64,000 nt of DNA from NCBI GenBank assembly GCA_902492505.1, contig CABULU010000002.1, forward strand, positions 58,049-122,048. Direction: 5' to 3'. The translations under genes and the position numbers were made by a program. Positions 53,590-63,494 of the stretch are shown here, piece by piece (position 1 is the first letter of the stretch; the number at the start of each line of letters is the position of its first letter). The notes under the pieces were generated by a model. That model worked only from the letters and a program-made list of their open reading frames with translations, did no database searches and was not told the DNA's origin. Source of the DNA: an uncultured Eubacteriales bacterium. Lineage in GTDB: Bacteria > Bacillota > Clostridia > Oscillospirales > QAKW01.

Positions 53590-55536
53590 GTGTGTTTTAC
53601 TAAAACGGAATTTATGGGATTAAGTATTAAAAATATCAACGGTAACGACCTGTTGTTGAATGAAAAAATTAAGGCTTTTCAAAGATGCTATCATAAAATT
53701 GAAATCAATATGCACAAGCGACCAATTAGTACATATCCTATTGGTCAATTCGTATTACGCATATATGAAATAGTAACTGAAGGTATGTCATTAGAAGCTT
53801 TCAAATGTATAATGTTCTCTAATTGGCGGTATAACTTGAATGTTACAAATCAAAAATGGAGTAATTTTATTAGTCAGTTTAAACTTCTTGAAACTTGGTT
53901 TGAAAACCATACTGATATTGCTACTTGGAAGAAAATAGCGAAAAATCTATTAGATCTTAAAAGTAAACTCACTGACAACCCACTATATTGTTATCATCCT
54001 CTTAATGTAGTAAGTCTTGATAGTTTGCAAGTCCTCACTGATTTGATTAGTGAACTTGAAAATATTGTGAATATAATCAAACATACAAACGGAAGTATAA
54101 GTGATCATATTTCTGTCCTTAAAAATGTAGTTATTAATTATAAAGATTTTATTCCAACAGACAATTTGGATCAAGAGCAACAAATTGCTCAAAGGTTAAT
54201 CAATACCATTACGACATTAAAAGATACCACTGTAATAGGCGATGTTTCTGTATCCTATTTTGCAGAAAATATACGCTCGATGCTTATGGAATATGAGTCA
54301 GAAACTTTTGATGAAATGAGTCCACTGTCTCTGGCTGTAGTTAATCTTGAAAACATGAGGACATATAAGACCTGCTACTTCATAATGTGCGAAGCAGGCA
54401 AATATCCTCGTCCATATATAGAGAAATTCCCATACACTACTGACATGTGCGAAATTCTCTCGAAAGAGAAGTATGGAATTAATGCTGTTCCATCTAATCG
54501 ATTCGGATTAAAATACCATCTGAATTTAGAAAGATATCTTCTCAAAAATGTTCTTGATTTTGTTTCAGACGAACTTATTATTACACATACAGAAAAAGAG
54601 TCTGGCGTTGACAATACAATCTCCTTGTTTGCAAAGAACCTTGCTGTACTTTTCAATACAGAAATACCATTTGAAACAAACAAGCAAGAAGAATATGAAG
54701 AAAAGGTTTATAACCAAAATGAAATGAACCCTCTCTTTTTCCCTCGTAAAGATAATTATACTATAACTGAACTTGCTATCTTCAAGCTCTGCCCAAGATT
54801 ATATTATCACAGGCAGACCGAAAAAAACAGTTGTTTTATTTCCCACCTTCATCTCCATTTTTATGCTGAAGCAGTTATGTATTGTGATTTACTCCGCAGA
54901 TTTATGGACTACAATCTACAAAATAAGGCAGTGTATTCAGATAGTGAAAATCAGTATCTTTCAATCATTGACAAACTTCACAAAGAATGTATCGATGAAA
55001 ATAAAATATTTTTTGATTTTCTGAGTGATTATGAGTTATCAGACATAAGCAAAAATGTGATGAGTAAATTGCTTTTATATATTGAGAACTCAAAACAGTA
55101 CATTAAAGGACACACATTTACACTCATAGATTATAAAAATAGCGTTTATACTGGTGCCGGATATACAGTAACTGTTGAACATGATAATCGATTTGTAGAT
55201 TACGAGAATAAGTCATGGCGAATGAACCATAGCGGTTCGTACATCGAATTTCTCGTAATGAAAACAAATGATCACAAAAGTCGTCTCATTCATTATAAAG
55301 ATATGATAGAAGCATTAAATCGCAACGATTCAAATGAAGATCGCATCAATCTAACAGCTCGCATATTATCGAAGATCAATATTCAGTTTGATAGCAAAAG
55401 ATTTGCTACAGATGGCATTAAGCGAACTAATGCACTGGTAGATGAAATTACACAATATAATTTCGCCAATGCAACATCGATGCCAAGCAATTATTGTACA
55501 TACTGCCGATACAATGAATTCTGTTTAGGAAAATAA
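53590..55536 (+). pseudogene. AddB-like nuclease, N-terminally truncated
   Basis: A 648-codon frame that looks like the back half of an AddB-type protein. There is no Walker A. Near the start, KRPISTYPIGQFVLRIYEI resembles the middle of AddB. The iron-sulfur cysteines are C401 (IFKLCPRLYY) and C636, C639, C645 (CTYCRYNEFC), as in AddB-type nucleases. The expected PD-(D/E)XK acid-Lys pair is not clear; EFLVMKT has no acid before the Lys step. GTG at 53590 or ATG at 53614 could start it. The segment is very AT-rich. It precedes the UvrD-like helicase gene by 19 bases. Confidence 0.6.
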
Positions 55537-55555
55537 CAAAGAAAGGAGCCGCGAT

Positions 55556-56053
55556 ATGGAAAAATCTATTATACAAAAAACAAAGCAACTCACAAACAAA
55601 CAAGCCCAAATTGTGGACTCCAATGAATATCCAATATACCTTCGCGCAGGTGCAGGTACTGGAAAGACAGAAGTCCTTGTTCAGAAAATTTTACACATTC
55701 TCAAAAACGAACCCAATGTATCACTAATGAACTTCGCAATTATTACATTCACTAACAAAGCAACTGAAGAAATGCAAAACAGAATATCTTCGTCACTATT
55801 TAGGGAATGGATAAGCAAAAACTCTAACGAATGTGCGGATTCGGTAAATCTCGAAACAGTCAATATGGTGGACATATGTACCATTCACGCTTTTTGTGAA
55901 AGACTTATTCGACGATTTGGTTTGCAGATTAATATTGCTCCAACCTTTAAAGTAAAATCATACAAAAAAGAAACAGCAAATATTATCTCTAAAATTGTAA
56001 ATGAATATTGTGGCAATCCTTTGCTTTCTGATATACCCTCATATGTAATTGAG
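55556..56053 (+). pseudogene. UvrD-like helicase, 5' part
   Basis: This carries the first 166 residues of a superfamily 1 helicase: LTNKQAQIV (Q motif), Walker A RAGAGTGKTEV at about 30-40, ITFTNKATEEM and CTIHAFCERLIRRFG. The frame is then cut by the IS21-family element at GTAATTGAG. A stop inside the element would add a short tail (CVCQ). AGGAG precedes the ATG. It follows the AddB-like gene, so the two probably formed an AddAB-like pair. Confidence 0.85.
56045..56053 (+). repeat. Target-site duplication, left copy
   Basis: GTAATTGAG flanks the element here and again at 58641-58649. Both copies read in the same frame of the helicase gene. Confidence 0.85.
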
Positions 56054-56277
56054 TGTGTTTGTCAATAAAAAAGTCTTGCAAAAGGGCTCCAAAAAAGTGA
56101 GCACCTTCAACACCCAATAAACTTGTCAGGACTGCATGGGGCGAGCCCCAACGCACACCTTTTGGTGCGCTAACAGATCACGCTCTTTTGCAAGAGTTTT
56201 GGAGCCCTTTTGCGAGGGTCGGGCGCACGAAACGCTCACGCCCTTTTGCTCACATTTTGGAGCCCCCAAGCCCTTTT

Positions 56278-57018
56278 TCAAAAAGAACTGCGTTGCCGGT
56301 GCATGGACTGCGTAAGACGGTAGCTTTCACCGGAGAAAATCACAATATGGCTGTGGTGGATTAGCCGGTCAACCAGAGCTGCCGTCAGCCTGTTGTCTCC
56401 AAAGACGGTGTTCCACTGAGAAAACTCCAAGTTGGAGGTAATAATCAGGCTCTTGCGCTCGTAGCAGTCAGAAATCACCTGGAACAGCAGCTCGGCTGCA
56501 TCCTTGTGCAGCGGTACAAAGCCAATTTCGTCAATCACAATCAGCTCCACCTTTTTCAGAGAGCCGAGGAAGTTGTTGAGAGTGCCTTTGTTGTTCTTCT
56601 CGAGCAGGAGATTGGCAAGACCGGCTGCGGTAAAGAACCGCACCTTTCGTCCTTCCTGGCAAGCTTTCAGGGCAATAGCCGTTGCAAGATGTGTCTTACC
56701 TGTACCAACCGTTCCCATAAAGATCAGGTTTTCCTTGGGGGTGAGAAAGTGCAGATCAGTCATATATTCCTGCGTTAAGCCGCTGGGAAGTTCAATGGCA
56801 GAATTCCAGACAAACTCATCCAGGGTTTTCAGCACACGGAACCCTGCTGTTTTCACCATGCGGTTAATACGGTTGGCCTCTCGCTCCTGCAACTCCAGCT
56901 TTAGAAGCTCGGTCACATACTGCTCGGTGTTCTCGTACTGTACAGAACGCCAGCCCTTTGCCATACCGCCCAGCTTCACCTGCCGCATCATCAGTTCAAT
57001 CTGCTCAGCCATGGGCAT
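56278..57018 (-). CDS. istB: IS21 helper ATPase IstB
   Basis: A 246-residue DnaC-like AAA+ ATPase that helps the IstA transposase choose targets. Walker A is in FMGTVGTGKTHLATAIALKA (about 99-106) and Walker B is IVIDEIGFVPL. The arginine-finger region is ALVDRLIHHSHIV. The frame is intact and overlaps the istA stop by 14 bases. Confidence 0.95.
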   Translation of the reverse strand: MPMAEQIELMMRQVKLGGMAKGWRSVQYENTEQYVTELLKLELQEREANRINRMVKTAGFRVLKTLDEFVWNSAIELPSGLTQEYMTDLHFLTPKENLIFMGTVGTGKTHLATAIALKACQEGRKVRFFTAAGLANLLLEKNNKGTLNNFLGSLKKVELIVIDEIGFVPLHKDAAELLFQVISDCYERKSLIITSNLEFSQWNTVFGDNRLTAALVDRLIHHSHIVIFSGESYRLTQSMHRQRSSF

Positions 57019-58491
57019 CGCCTCCCATCAGACCATCGTAAATGGAAAGATTGGGATTGTAGTTCAGCATTGGGCCGGAAGTCAACTGCAATGGGTCAGG
57101 CCGGTATTCCTTTTTCGCAACCATGTAGTAGCACTGGCGCAGGCTGTCCGTATCGGTTCTTCCGTTCTGTGCGGCCAGCTCCAATGCATCGTCGCACAGG
57201 TCGGCATTGCCGTCGTTCACAATTTCGCTGAGAAGTTGTAAGGCGTTCTTGCGCTCTTTGCCTTGTGTGGAGGCCAAGTAAGTCTGCCATTGTTGCGGCA
57301 TCTGGTGGAAGAACCGGGTATTTTCCATTGCCCGGGGCTTTTTGCAGAGGGTGGACACATACTGCGTCCAGTCATAGATCTCATCATTCTGCTTGTAACT
57401 GCGCCGGAAGGTACCAACAGCATGGTGGTCGTGGAAAAATTCAATGTGGTCAAAGAAGATTTTGGCCTGTACCACCTCGCCAGCCAGTGCCGGGGACAGT
57501 CCGTACCGGTTCGTGTCAATCACCACAAAACCGGTCTTGCTCACAGTCAGCGTAGAATAGCGGAATACGGAGAAGGGATAATCCGGCAGATTCAGCAGCG
57601 CATCCGCATCTGCCTGCCACAGTTCCCGGATCGGAATCTTGTGGATGTAGTGGTCACGCTGGGCATCCTTTTCGCACCAGCCCCACAGGTATTCCTCATT
57701 AAACTTTTCAAAGGAAGTAATGGTGGGAACCGGCACAAAGGCATTTCTGCGGCTGTATCCAACCTTGTTCTCCACATTGCCCTTCTCGTTGCCAGAGGCC
57801 GGATTACAGAACTCGGCCTGGAAACGGTAGTGCAGCATAAAACGGCTGAAACCGTCTGTAAGAGATCGCTCAGTGCCCCGCAAAACCTGTGCAACAGCGG
57901 TGGTCATGTTATCGAAACGAAGCCGGGGAGGTACACCGCCCATGTGTTCAAAGATGCGCTTCATCCCTTCCAGCAGGCACTCCTGGTTCTGCGAGGGGAA
58001 TGCTTGCGTATACCCCATGTTAGAGTGCGGGAAGGAGATGGTCAGGGCGTAACCCTTCTGCTCCTGCCCTCCGGCATCGTAATACAGGAACTCGCCAAAA
58101 TCCACTTGACCACATCCGGGTGTGCATTCCAGAGGAAGGAAACCTGCACTTTCATCACATACTTCTTCTTGCGGACACATCGCTTCACGCTGGAGTAGCT
58201 GCCTGTAAATCCGTACTCGTCCCGTAGGCGACAGAAAAGTCGCCAGGCTGTATGCCGCTGCTTTCTTGGCACCTTGCGGTCTGCTTCCAGCCAGCTGTCC
58301 ACAATAGGAATAAACTTCCCCAGCACCGGATAACTCGTTGGCTCAGTATCCGGGAGATTGTCCTCGCTCCAGTTTTCCTTCTGGGCGTATTTCTGGACAG
58401 TTTCAAAGCTGTGACCCGTGATGCGGGATATTTCCCGCAAACTTTTCTCTTCATTTTCGTAGAGATCTTTGATATACTGCACTTGAGCCAT
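57005..58491 (-). pseudogene. istA: IS21 transposase IstA, frameshifted
   Basis: The N-terminal helix-turn-helix part (YIKDLYENEEKSLREISRITGHSFETVQKYA) runs in one frame from ATG 58491. The RNase H-like catalytic part (CTPGCGQVDFGEFLY, LRFDNMTTAVAQ, NEKGNVENKVGYSRR) runs in the frame one base back. The shift falls near 58140-58180, where the first frame reads YVMKVQ and the second ESAGFLPLE. DDE residues look intact. No clear slippery heptamer is seen, so this copy may be dead unless the sequence has a missing base. Confidence 0.85.
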
Positions 58492-58640
58492 TCTTAACAC
58501 CTTTCCGCTACCTCCTTAGTTTATTGGACACAAACTAATGGTAGCTATGATTGGGGGTGTTGACAATGGCTCATTTTTTGTGCCACTTGGGTGCTCACAT
58601 TCTTGAGCCCTTTTGCTCGATTTCTATTTTACCGAAAACA

Positions 58641-58649
58641 GTAATTGAG
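58641..58649 (+). repeat. Target-site duplication, right copy
   Basis: This is the second GTAATTGAG. Counting it once, the helicase reads SYVIE then RLVAVFLINN without a break. Confidence 0.85.
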
Positions 58650-60251
58650 CGATTAGTCGCTGTATTTCTTATAAACAACAGCAATCGCGGAATCCAAATT
58701 GATGAAAAACTCACTAAAATATTATCAAAGCCGACTCCGGAAAATCAATATTGGAACGCTTTTAAAAGTATGTTCCTCGAAATTTATAATCGGATTGAAT
58801 GCGAGGTGGAAGCATCTAAGAGAAAAAATAATGTAATAACGCCTAATGGTCTCGTTAGATGCGCTGCTAATTTACTACAAATTCCAAGTATTATTAATAG
58901 AGTTGTTAAAAAGTATCAATATGTGTTTATAGACGAGTTTCAAGACACTAACAAGGATCAATTTACTCTTGTTGACTCTCTCATTAAACATGGAGTAAAA
59001 GTGTTTCTCGTAGGTGATGATAAGCAGTCGATTTACGCATTCCGTGGAGCAGATGTGCAAAATTCCCAAGAAATGCATTCTCTAATCAATAAAGTAAATA
59101 AAAAAAGTAGCGAAAAATATCTATCTGAAAATTTTCGTAGTACGAAAGAAATTATTGCAGTTATAAATTCTATTTTTTCTCATCCATTTACATTTAATGG
59201 AGACAAGTTAACTTTTCCTGTTGAACCTTTAGAAGTACCTTCCTGTGCAATTTCTGAACCAAATACTACGCCTATACTATTTGAATACGAAAAACCTGTA
59301 AAAGACATAATCCAGAATATTTTAAGCACTACTACAATTAAAGGAAAGCCAGCACAGTATGGCGATATTGCTATACTGTGTCGCAGAAATTTTGATCTGG
59401 ATAAAATAGCCTCTGAGTTAAAAGAAGCAGGTATACCAATCTGTGTGGTTGGTGGTAAAGGATTTTACAAAACTAAGGAAATAATCGACACATACAAACT
59501 ACTTAATGCTATCGTCTATAACAATGAAACTGCACTTAATGAAGTACGGTTTACTGACTATTCAAAATCAGTAGAAGGCACAAATATTAATCAAATCATA
59601 ATGGAAATGCAGGATATTATTCGTCTTGAAACCGTAGAGGCTTCACTATCAGAGTTATATGAGCGTACAGGCATCATCAAATATTACAGACAAAACAATA
59701 ACTACCAAGCGGTAAGCAATTTATTGAAACTTAATGAGTTGGCTCGAACAATTATGGATCGTGATAATATGCAACCACTGCAATTTATAGAGTATCTGTA
59801 TATTATGATTTCTACGAATCAGGAAGAAGATGAGGCAGATATCCCGGAGGCGGAAAGAAACACTGGTGTAATTTCACTTTACTCAATACATAAAGCAAAA
59901 GGATTATCCTTTCCAATAGTTGTTATACCTTGCTGTGACAACAGATTGAACCGTCCGATAACTAAACCAAAGATTATTCTTGACTTAAAATCGGAAAGAC
60001 CAACACTTGCGTTTAATGCTGAAATAATTAGTAATTCGCTGACACCTGATAAAGAATACTTAAGAATGCTTAAGAACAATGTAAAAGAACAACTTGAAGA
60101 AGAAATTCGAGTATTCTATGTGGCATGTACTCGTGCAGAAAGCCAAATTATTATTGCAAATACAAAAAGTAAAGAGCAGGTCATGCAAACATTAAGATAT
60201 AGAGATTACGCATCTGTAAGTAAATGGTTAATCGAATCAAAAGTTACATAG
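58650..60251 (+). pseudogene. UvrD-like helicase, 3' part
   Basis: These 533 residues continue the 55556-56053 frame exactly, giving about 699 residues when joined. Motif II is YVFIDEFQDTNKDQ (about 258-271 of the joined protein), motif III is FLVGDDKQSIYAFRGAD, motif IV includes SENFRSTKEI, and motif VI is IRVFYVACTRAESQ. No C-terminal nuclease domain follows, so it is helicase-only, unlike AddA. The nuclease would come from the AddB-like partner. Start codons inside the element upstream of 58650 would make a fusion, but no clear ribosome site is seen. Confidence 0.85.
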
Positions 60252-60253
60252 TT

Positions 60254-60391
60254 ATGAGATTAATTGGAGAGAGTTATCTCGCCCATGTAAAATTGATTTA
60301 CCGAAAGCATATTTATGAGGTTGATTATCCTGATATTGATTGTCTTAAATTAAATTGGAAGTACATGCTATTTTGTTTGCTTGTAGTATAG
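60254..60391 (+). other. Possible 45-residue small ORF
   Basis: MRLIGESYLAHVKLIYRKHI begins two bases after the helicase stop. No ribosome site is visible and the composition is AT-rich. It may be a degraded gene tail. The gap to 60487 holds an inverted repeat TCCAAT-9-ATTGGA near 60397-60417 but no clear promoter. Confidence 0.25.
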
Positions 60392-60487
60392 AGGTGTCCA
60401 ATGCGATTACGATTGGACTAAATTAAATAAGATAGGTTTAAAAAGCCTATTGCTGCCTTATATAGTTAAACAAATGGAGGTGAAAAA

Positions 60488-61444
60488 ATGAATAGTCAAA
60501 AGCGCCTGCTTCTCACTCTGAAGTATTTATGGAATAAGACGGATGAAGAACACCCTACCACCTTAAAAGATATCGGTGAATACCTTCAGCAAAATGGTAT
60601 TGAAACAACACGAAAGACCTTGCAGGCAGATATCAATCTTCTCACAGAATTCGGCATAGATATAATATGCAATCATAGCACGCAGAATCAATATCATATT
60701 GGAGAGCGTGTCTTTGAGATACCGGAAGTAAAATTGCTGGTAGACGCTGTGCAGTCAGCTCGTTTCATAACCGCCAAAAAAAGTAAAATGCTGCTTCAAA
60801 AACTATCTTCGTTTGTAGGAGAGCCACAAGCAGATATTCTTAATCAGCAGCTCTATATCGATCATCGATTAAAAGCCAGAAACGAAACCATTTATTTTAC
60901 TGTTGATCTGATCCATCAAGCTATTCGGTTTAAAAAACGAGTTACTTTCCAATACTATTACTACACACCGAATAAGCAGAAAGAGCTGAAGCATAACGGA
61001 AAAGTGTACATATTCTCTCCTTTTGCATTGATCTGGAATGATGACAGCTATTATGTCATCGGCTACAGTGACAGTCATCAGAAAATTACGAAATTTCGCA
61101 TTGACCGGATATACGGTATAAAAATCAGTGAGAAGTTTGCAGCGAGAAAACCGGAAGGCTTTAAAGTGTCCGACTACTTTTCACAGGTATTTTCCATGTA
61201 CGAAGGTACGGAAAGTGAAATCACCCTTCTGTGTGAAAATGAGCTGATGACCTATGTGATAGACCGATTCGGAGAAAGCGTGCCGGTTACACCGGCTGAT
61301 AAAGATCATTTTTCAGCAATTGTTAAAGTCTCCCTCAGTCAGACCTTTTACGGTTGGGTATTCTCATTTGGTGGCAGAATGAAAATACTGGCGCCGCAGG
61401 AGGCTGTAGACAGCTTTCAAAAACTCTTGCAGAAGTTTCAATAG
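60488..61444 (+). CDS. WYL-domain transcription regulator
   Basis: A 318-residue regulator. The N-terminal winged helix (KRLLLTLKYLWNKTDEEHP, IGEYLQQNGIETTRKTLQADI) binds DNA. The WYL core follows (about 130-220, FSPFALIWNDDSYYVIGYSD) with the family Trp and Tyr, and a C-terminal WCX-like part ends the protein. WYL regulators sense nucleic acids or nucleotides and often control defence genes. A GGAGG box precedes the ATG. It lies beside the helicase cassette and is followed by its own terminator. Confidence 0.88.
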   Translation: MNSQKRLLLTLKYLWNKTDEEHPTTLKDIGEYLQQNGIETTRKTLQADINLLTEFGIDIICNHSTQNQYHIGERVFEIPEVKLLVDAVQSARFITAKKSKMLLQKLSSFVGEPQADILNQQLYIDHRLKARNETIYFTVDLIHQAIRFKKRVTFQYYYYTPNKQKELKHNGKVYIFSPFALIWNDDSYYVIGYSDSHQKITKFRIDRIYGIKISEKFAARKPEGFKVSDYFSQVFSMYEGTESEITLLCENELMTYVIDRFGESVPVTPADKDHFSAIVKVSLSQTFYGWVFSFGGRMKILAPQEAVDSFQKLLQKFQ

Positions 61445-61459
61445 ATAAATTTTGCTTGA

Positions 61460-61481
61460 GGTGGGTTAAAACGAACCCACC
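61460..61481 (+). terminator. Terminator of the WYL gene
   Basis: GGTGGGTT pairs with AACCCACC, followed by TTATCTTTTT. Confidence 0.85.
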
Positions 61482-61495
61482 TTATCTTTTTGCTA

Positions 61496-61554
61496 TTGTA
61501 TTAGAACATTTGTTCTGGTATAATCAAGGCACAGAGAACAAAAAGTTCTCTGTG
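61496..61554 (+). promoter_or_regulatory. lexA promoter with SOS box and second palindrome
   Basis: TTGTAT (61496-61501) and TATAAT (61519-61524) are 17 bases apart. The spacer holds AGAACATTTGTTCT (61503-61516), a GAAC-4-GTTC SOS box. A second perfect palindrome, CACAGAGAAC-5-GTTCTCTGTG (61530-61554), lies over the transcript start and includes GAAC-5-GTTC. Confidence 0.85.
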
Positions 61555-61572
61555 TGAAAGGATGACAGAATC

Positions 61573-62169
61573 ATGGCAAAAAGTGAGGAGCGCATTCAGA
61601 AAATTAAAGAATATATTTTAGAATTTCAGTTTATATATCACAGAACACCGACAATGGAACAGATTGCGAAAGCTGTTGGCACGGTAAAAAGCAATGTGTA
61701 CGAATACCTTACCGAAATGGAAGAACGAGGAATCCTAATACGCAGCAAACGGGAAATTGTAATCAACGATACAATCCAAGCAAGCGCTGAACTAAACCGT
61801 GTCCCGATACTCGGCAATGTGTCCTGCGGTCTACCTGAATACGCTGAAGAAAACTTTGAAGAATATGTGCCTTTGCCTGTGGCGCTGTTCGGACAGGGAG
61901 ATTTTTTCCTTCTGCGGGCAAGCGGAAATTCTATGATTGAGGCAGGTATTGAACCCGGCGACCTTGTGGTAGTCAGGAAGCAAAATACCGCAGAAGAAGG
62001 AGATATTGTCGTTGCACTTGTAGACAACGAAACCACACTCAAGCGATTTTACCGAGATAAAAAACACCGCTGCTGTCGCTTACACCCTGAAAACAGCAAG
62101 ATGAAGGATATCTATGTTCAGGACTGCACTATACAGGGCGTTGCTCAAAATGTCATTAAAACACTGTAA
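61573..62169 (+). CDS. lexA: LexA-type SOS repressor
   Basis: A 198-residue repressor. The N-terminal winged helix (FQFIYHRTPTMEQIAKAVGTVKSNVYEYL) is followed by the cleavage site C85-G86 in GNVSCGLPEY, the catalytic S120 in ASGNSM and K157 in TTLKRFY. Alanine is more usual than cysteine at position 85. When RecA filaments form it would cut itself and release its targets. Its promoter contains its own box. It is followed 26 bases later by the ImmA-type protease gene, so it may act as the element's repressor. Confidence 0.88.
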   Translation: MAKSEERIQKIKEYILEFQFIYHRTPTMEQIAKAVGTVKSNVYEYLTEMEERGILIRSKREIVINDTIQASAELNRVPILGNVSCGLPEYAEENFEEYVPLPVALFGQGDFFLLRASGNSMIEAGIEPGDLVVVRKQNTAEEGDIVVALVDNETTLKRFYRDKKHRCCRLHPENSKMKDIYVQDCTIQGVAQNVIKTL

Positions 62170-62195
62170 GCACATTGAATGAAGGAGGGATTAAG

Positions 62196-62906
62196 ATGCA
62201 GGTATATGTATCCAACAGAGAAATTGAACAAATAGCGGAAGGACTGGTTCATGTGGCCTGCGGAAAGCCTCCTCCGAAATGCATAGATATTGACGCTGTT
62301 GCGGCATATCTTGGGCTGACTGTCCGGTATGAAAAATTTGCTGAAAGCGATCAGGACAAGATCGGCTTCACTTCGGACGGAAAGAGTGCATTGACTGTTT
62401 TTCGCAACGGGCAAAAACAGAGAATCATATTTCCAAAAGAAACAATTGTCCTTGACAGCTTCTTGCGATACCCATGCGAAAGCAGCCGACGACGATTTAC
62501 ATTAGCGCATGAAATCAGCCATATCCTGATCAACAGGGCTGATCCGACTCATACAGCTCCCTGTTTTAACCGTGTCTATGATACAGAAAGACGATATGAC
62601 CTCAATGAATTGCGTGACAGAATGAATCTCGGTGAGTGTCAGGCAAACACAATGGCAGCCATCATCCTTATGCCGAAAGAGCTTCTTGCTGTATCTGTCC
62701 GCAGGCATTTTCGGAAAAACAAGATTCCCGTATATGGTGACTGTGTGTTTCTGCCTGAAATGAAACCAGTCATGCAGGTAATGGCGGATGAGCTTGGCGT
62801 ATCTTTTACAGCTATGCTGATTCAGTTGAAAAAATACGGTCTTCTGGAAGAACGGGATATGGCAGAATACTTTGATAAAATAAAAGGCGGTGATAGAAAT
62901 GGATAG
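62196..62906 (+). CDS. ImmA/IrrE-family metallopeptidase
   Basis: A 236-residue protease with the zinc motif AHEISHIL (H105, E106, H109) and a following ECQANTMAAIILMP segment, which supplies the third ligand. In ICEBs1 and related elements ImmA cuts the repressor; here the partner next door is LexA-like, not ImmR. ATG at 62196 has AAGGAGGG upstream. It overlaps the next gene by eight bases. Confidence 0.88.
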   Translation: MQVYVSNREIEQIAEGLVHVACGKPPPKCIDIDAVAAYLGLTVRYEKFAESDQDKIGFTSDGKSALTVFRNGQKQRIIFPKETIVLDSFLRYPCESSRRRFTLAHEISHILINRADPTHTAPCFNRVYDTERRYDLNELRDRMNLGECQANTMAAIILMPKELLAVSVRRHFRKNKIPVYGDCVFLPEMKPVMQVMADELGVSFTAMLIQLKKYGLLEERDMAEYFDKIKGGDRNG

Positions 62907-63204
62907 CTGTCAGAGCAAACAGAGGTACGACCGTCCCCTGCCCCCGCCTGAAACACAGAGGAAGCTCGATTTATGCGAAGAAGAAGCGGCTGAATTAACG
63001 CTGCGTGAGATCAGATGTCCGCGATGCAATTTCGTAATCGACAAAGTGTTTTCCGATGCAAAAGGACATTTTCTTTCCAAATGTCCCAAGTGTAAAGCGC
63101 AGTATGTCATGAACTTCGCCTATTTCCGAAGACAGAAAGGAATCAGACGCCTCAAGGTAAAATATTACGGCGATGATTACTTCAAAAAAATGAATAATAA
63201 ATAA
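62899..63204 (+). CDS. Zinc-ribbon protein, Com-like
   Basis: A 101-residue protein with one clear zinc ribbon: C40, C43 (IRCPRCNF) and C62, C65 (KCPKCKAQ), like phage Mu Com. The rest is charged and basic at the C-terminus. It may bind nucleic acid. ATG at 62899 follows the ImmA GGTGAT segment; a GTG three codons earlier is less likely. Confidence 0.7.
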   Translation: MDSCQSKQRYDRPLPPPETQRKLDLCEEEAAELTLREIRCPRCNFVIDKVFSDAKGHFLSKCPKCKAQYVMNFAYFRRQKGIRRLKVKYYGDDYFKKMNNK

Positions 63205-63253
63205 CGACTTTATATCGCGTATGCGGAGCCGATCTCAAGATCGTGACTGCCTT

Positions 63254-63322
63254 AGCACCGTACAAAGCCGGAATCCGACAGGATAATCCTGTCTGTGATT
63301 CTGCTTTTACGGTGCTTTTTTT
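63254..63322 (+). terminator. Large nested terminator hairpin
   Basis: AGCACCGTA pairs with TACGGTGCT, with an inner CAGGAT/ATCCTG stem, then a run of Ts. It ends the LexA-ImmA-zinc-ribbon unit. Confidence 0.85.
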
Positions 63323-63354
63323 GTGCCTTCGCATCCGCTTTGTACGATGATAAC

Positions 63355-63392
63355 AAGTCCTTTCCACGGCTGAACCGCTGCGGAAAGGACTT
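63355..63392 (+). repeat. Hairpin without T-run
   Basis: AAGTCCTTTCC pairs with GGAAAGGACTT with an inner CGG/CCG. No T-run follows. It may be part of the leader of the next gene. Confidence 0.5.
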
Positions 63393-63438
63393 GCTATGTA
63401 TACAGTCTATTGGCAGAGCGCCATAGCCAGATATCCGT

Positions 63439-63488
63439 GATCTCCGAATTTTTGATTTTAACTTAAATTCAAAAATTTAAAGGAGATC
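63439..63488 (+). promoter_or_regulatory. Hairpin hiding the sigma-like gene ribosome site
   Basis: GATCTCC at 63439-63445 pairs with GGAGATC at 63482-63488, with inner AATTTTTGA/TCAAAAATT pairing. The only Shine-Dalgarno of the next gene is in the 3' arm. Confidence 0.7.
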
Positions 63489-63494
63489 ATGAAA

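Larger units (their letters stand above)
56054..58640 (-). mobile_element. IS21-family insertion sequence
   Basis: The element is 2587 bp, begins TGTGTTTG and ends CGAAAACA, with TG...CA termini. The two ends share GCAAAAGGGCTC and GTGAGCACC in inverted order at the same distance (24 bases) from the tips. More copies of GAGCCC/GGAGCCC motifs lie inside the ends, as expected of multiple IstA sites. It carries istA and istB on the minus strand. It is richer in G+C than the surrounding helicase gene. Confidence 0.92.

Noticed and set aside
57263..58198. Long plus-strand frame in the insertion element
   Set aside because: It is the complement of istA and has no domain.
58551..58649. Start codons for the 3' helicase part inside the insertion element
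   Set aside because: The encoded residues are not helicase-like and belong to the element's end.
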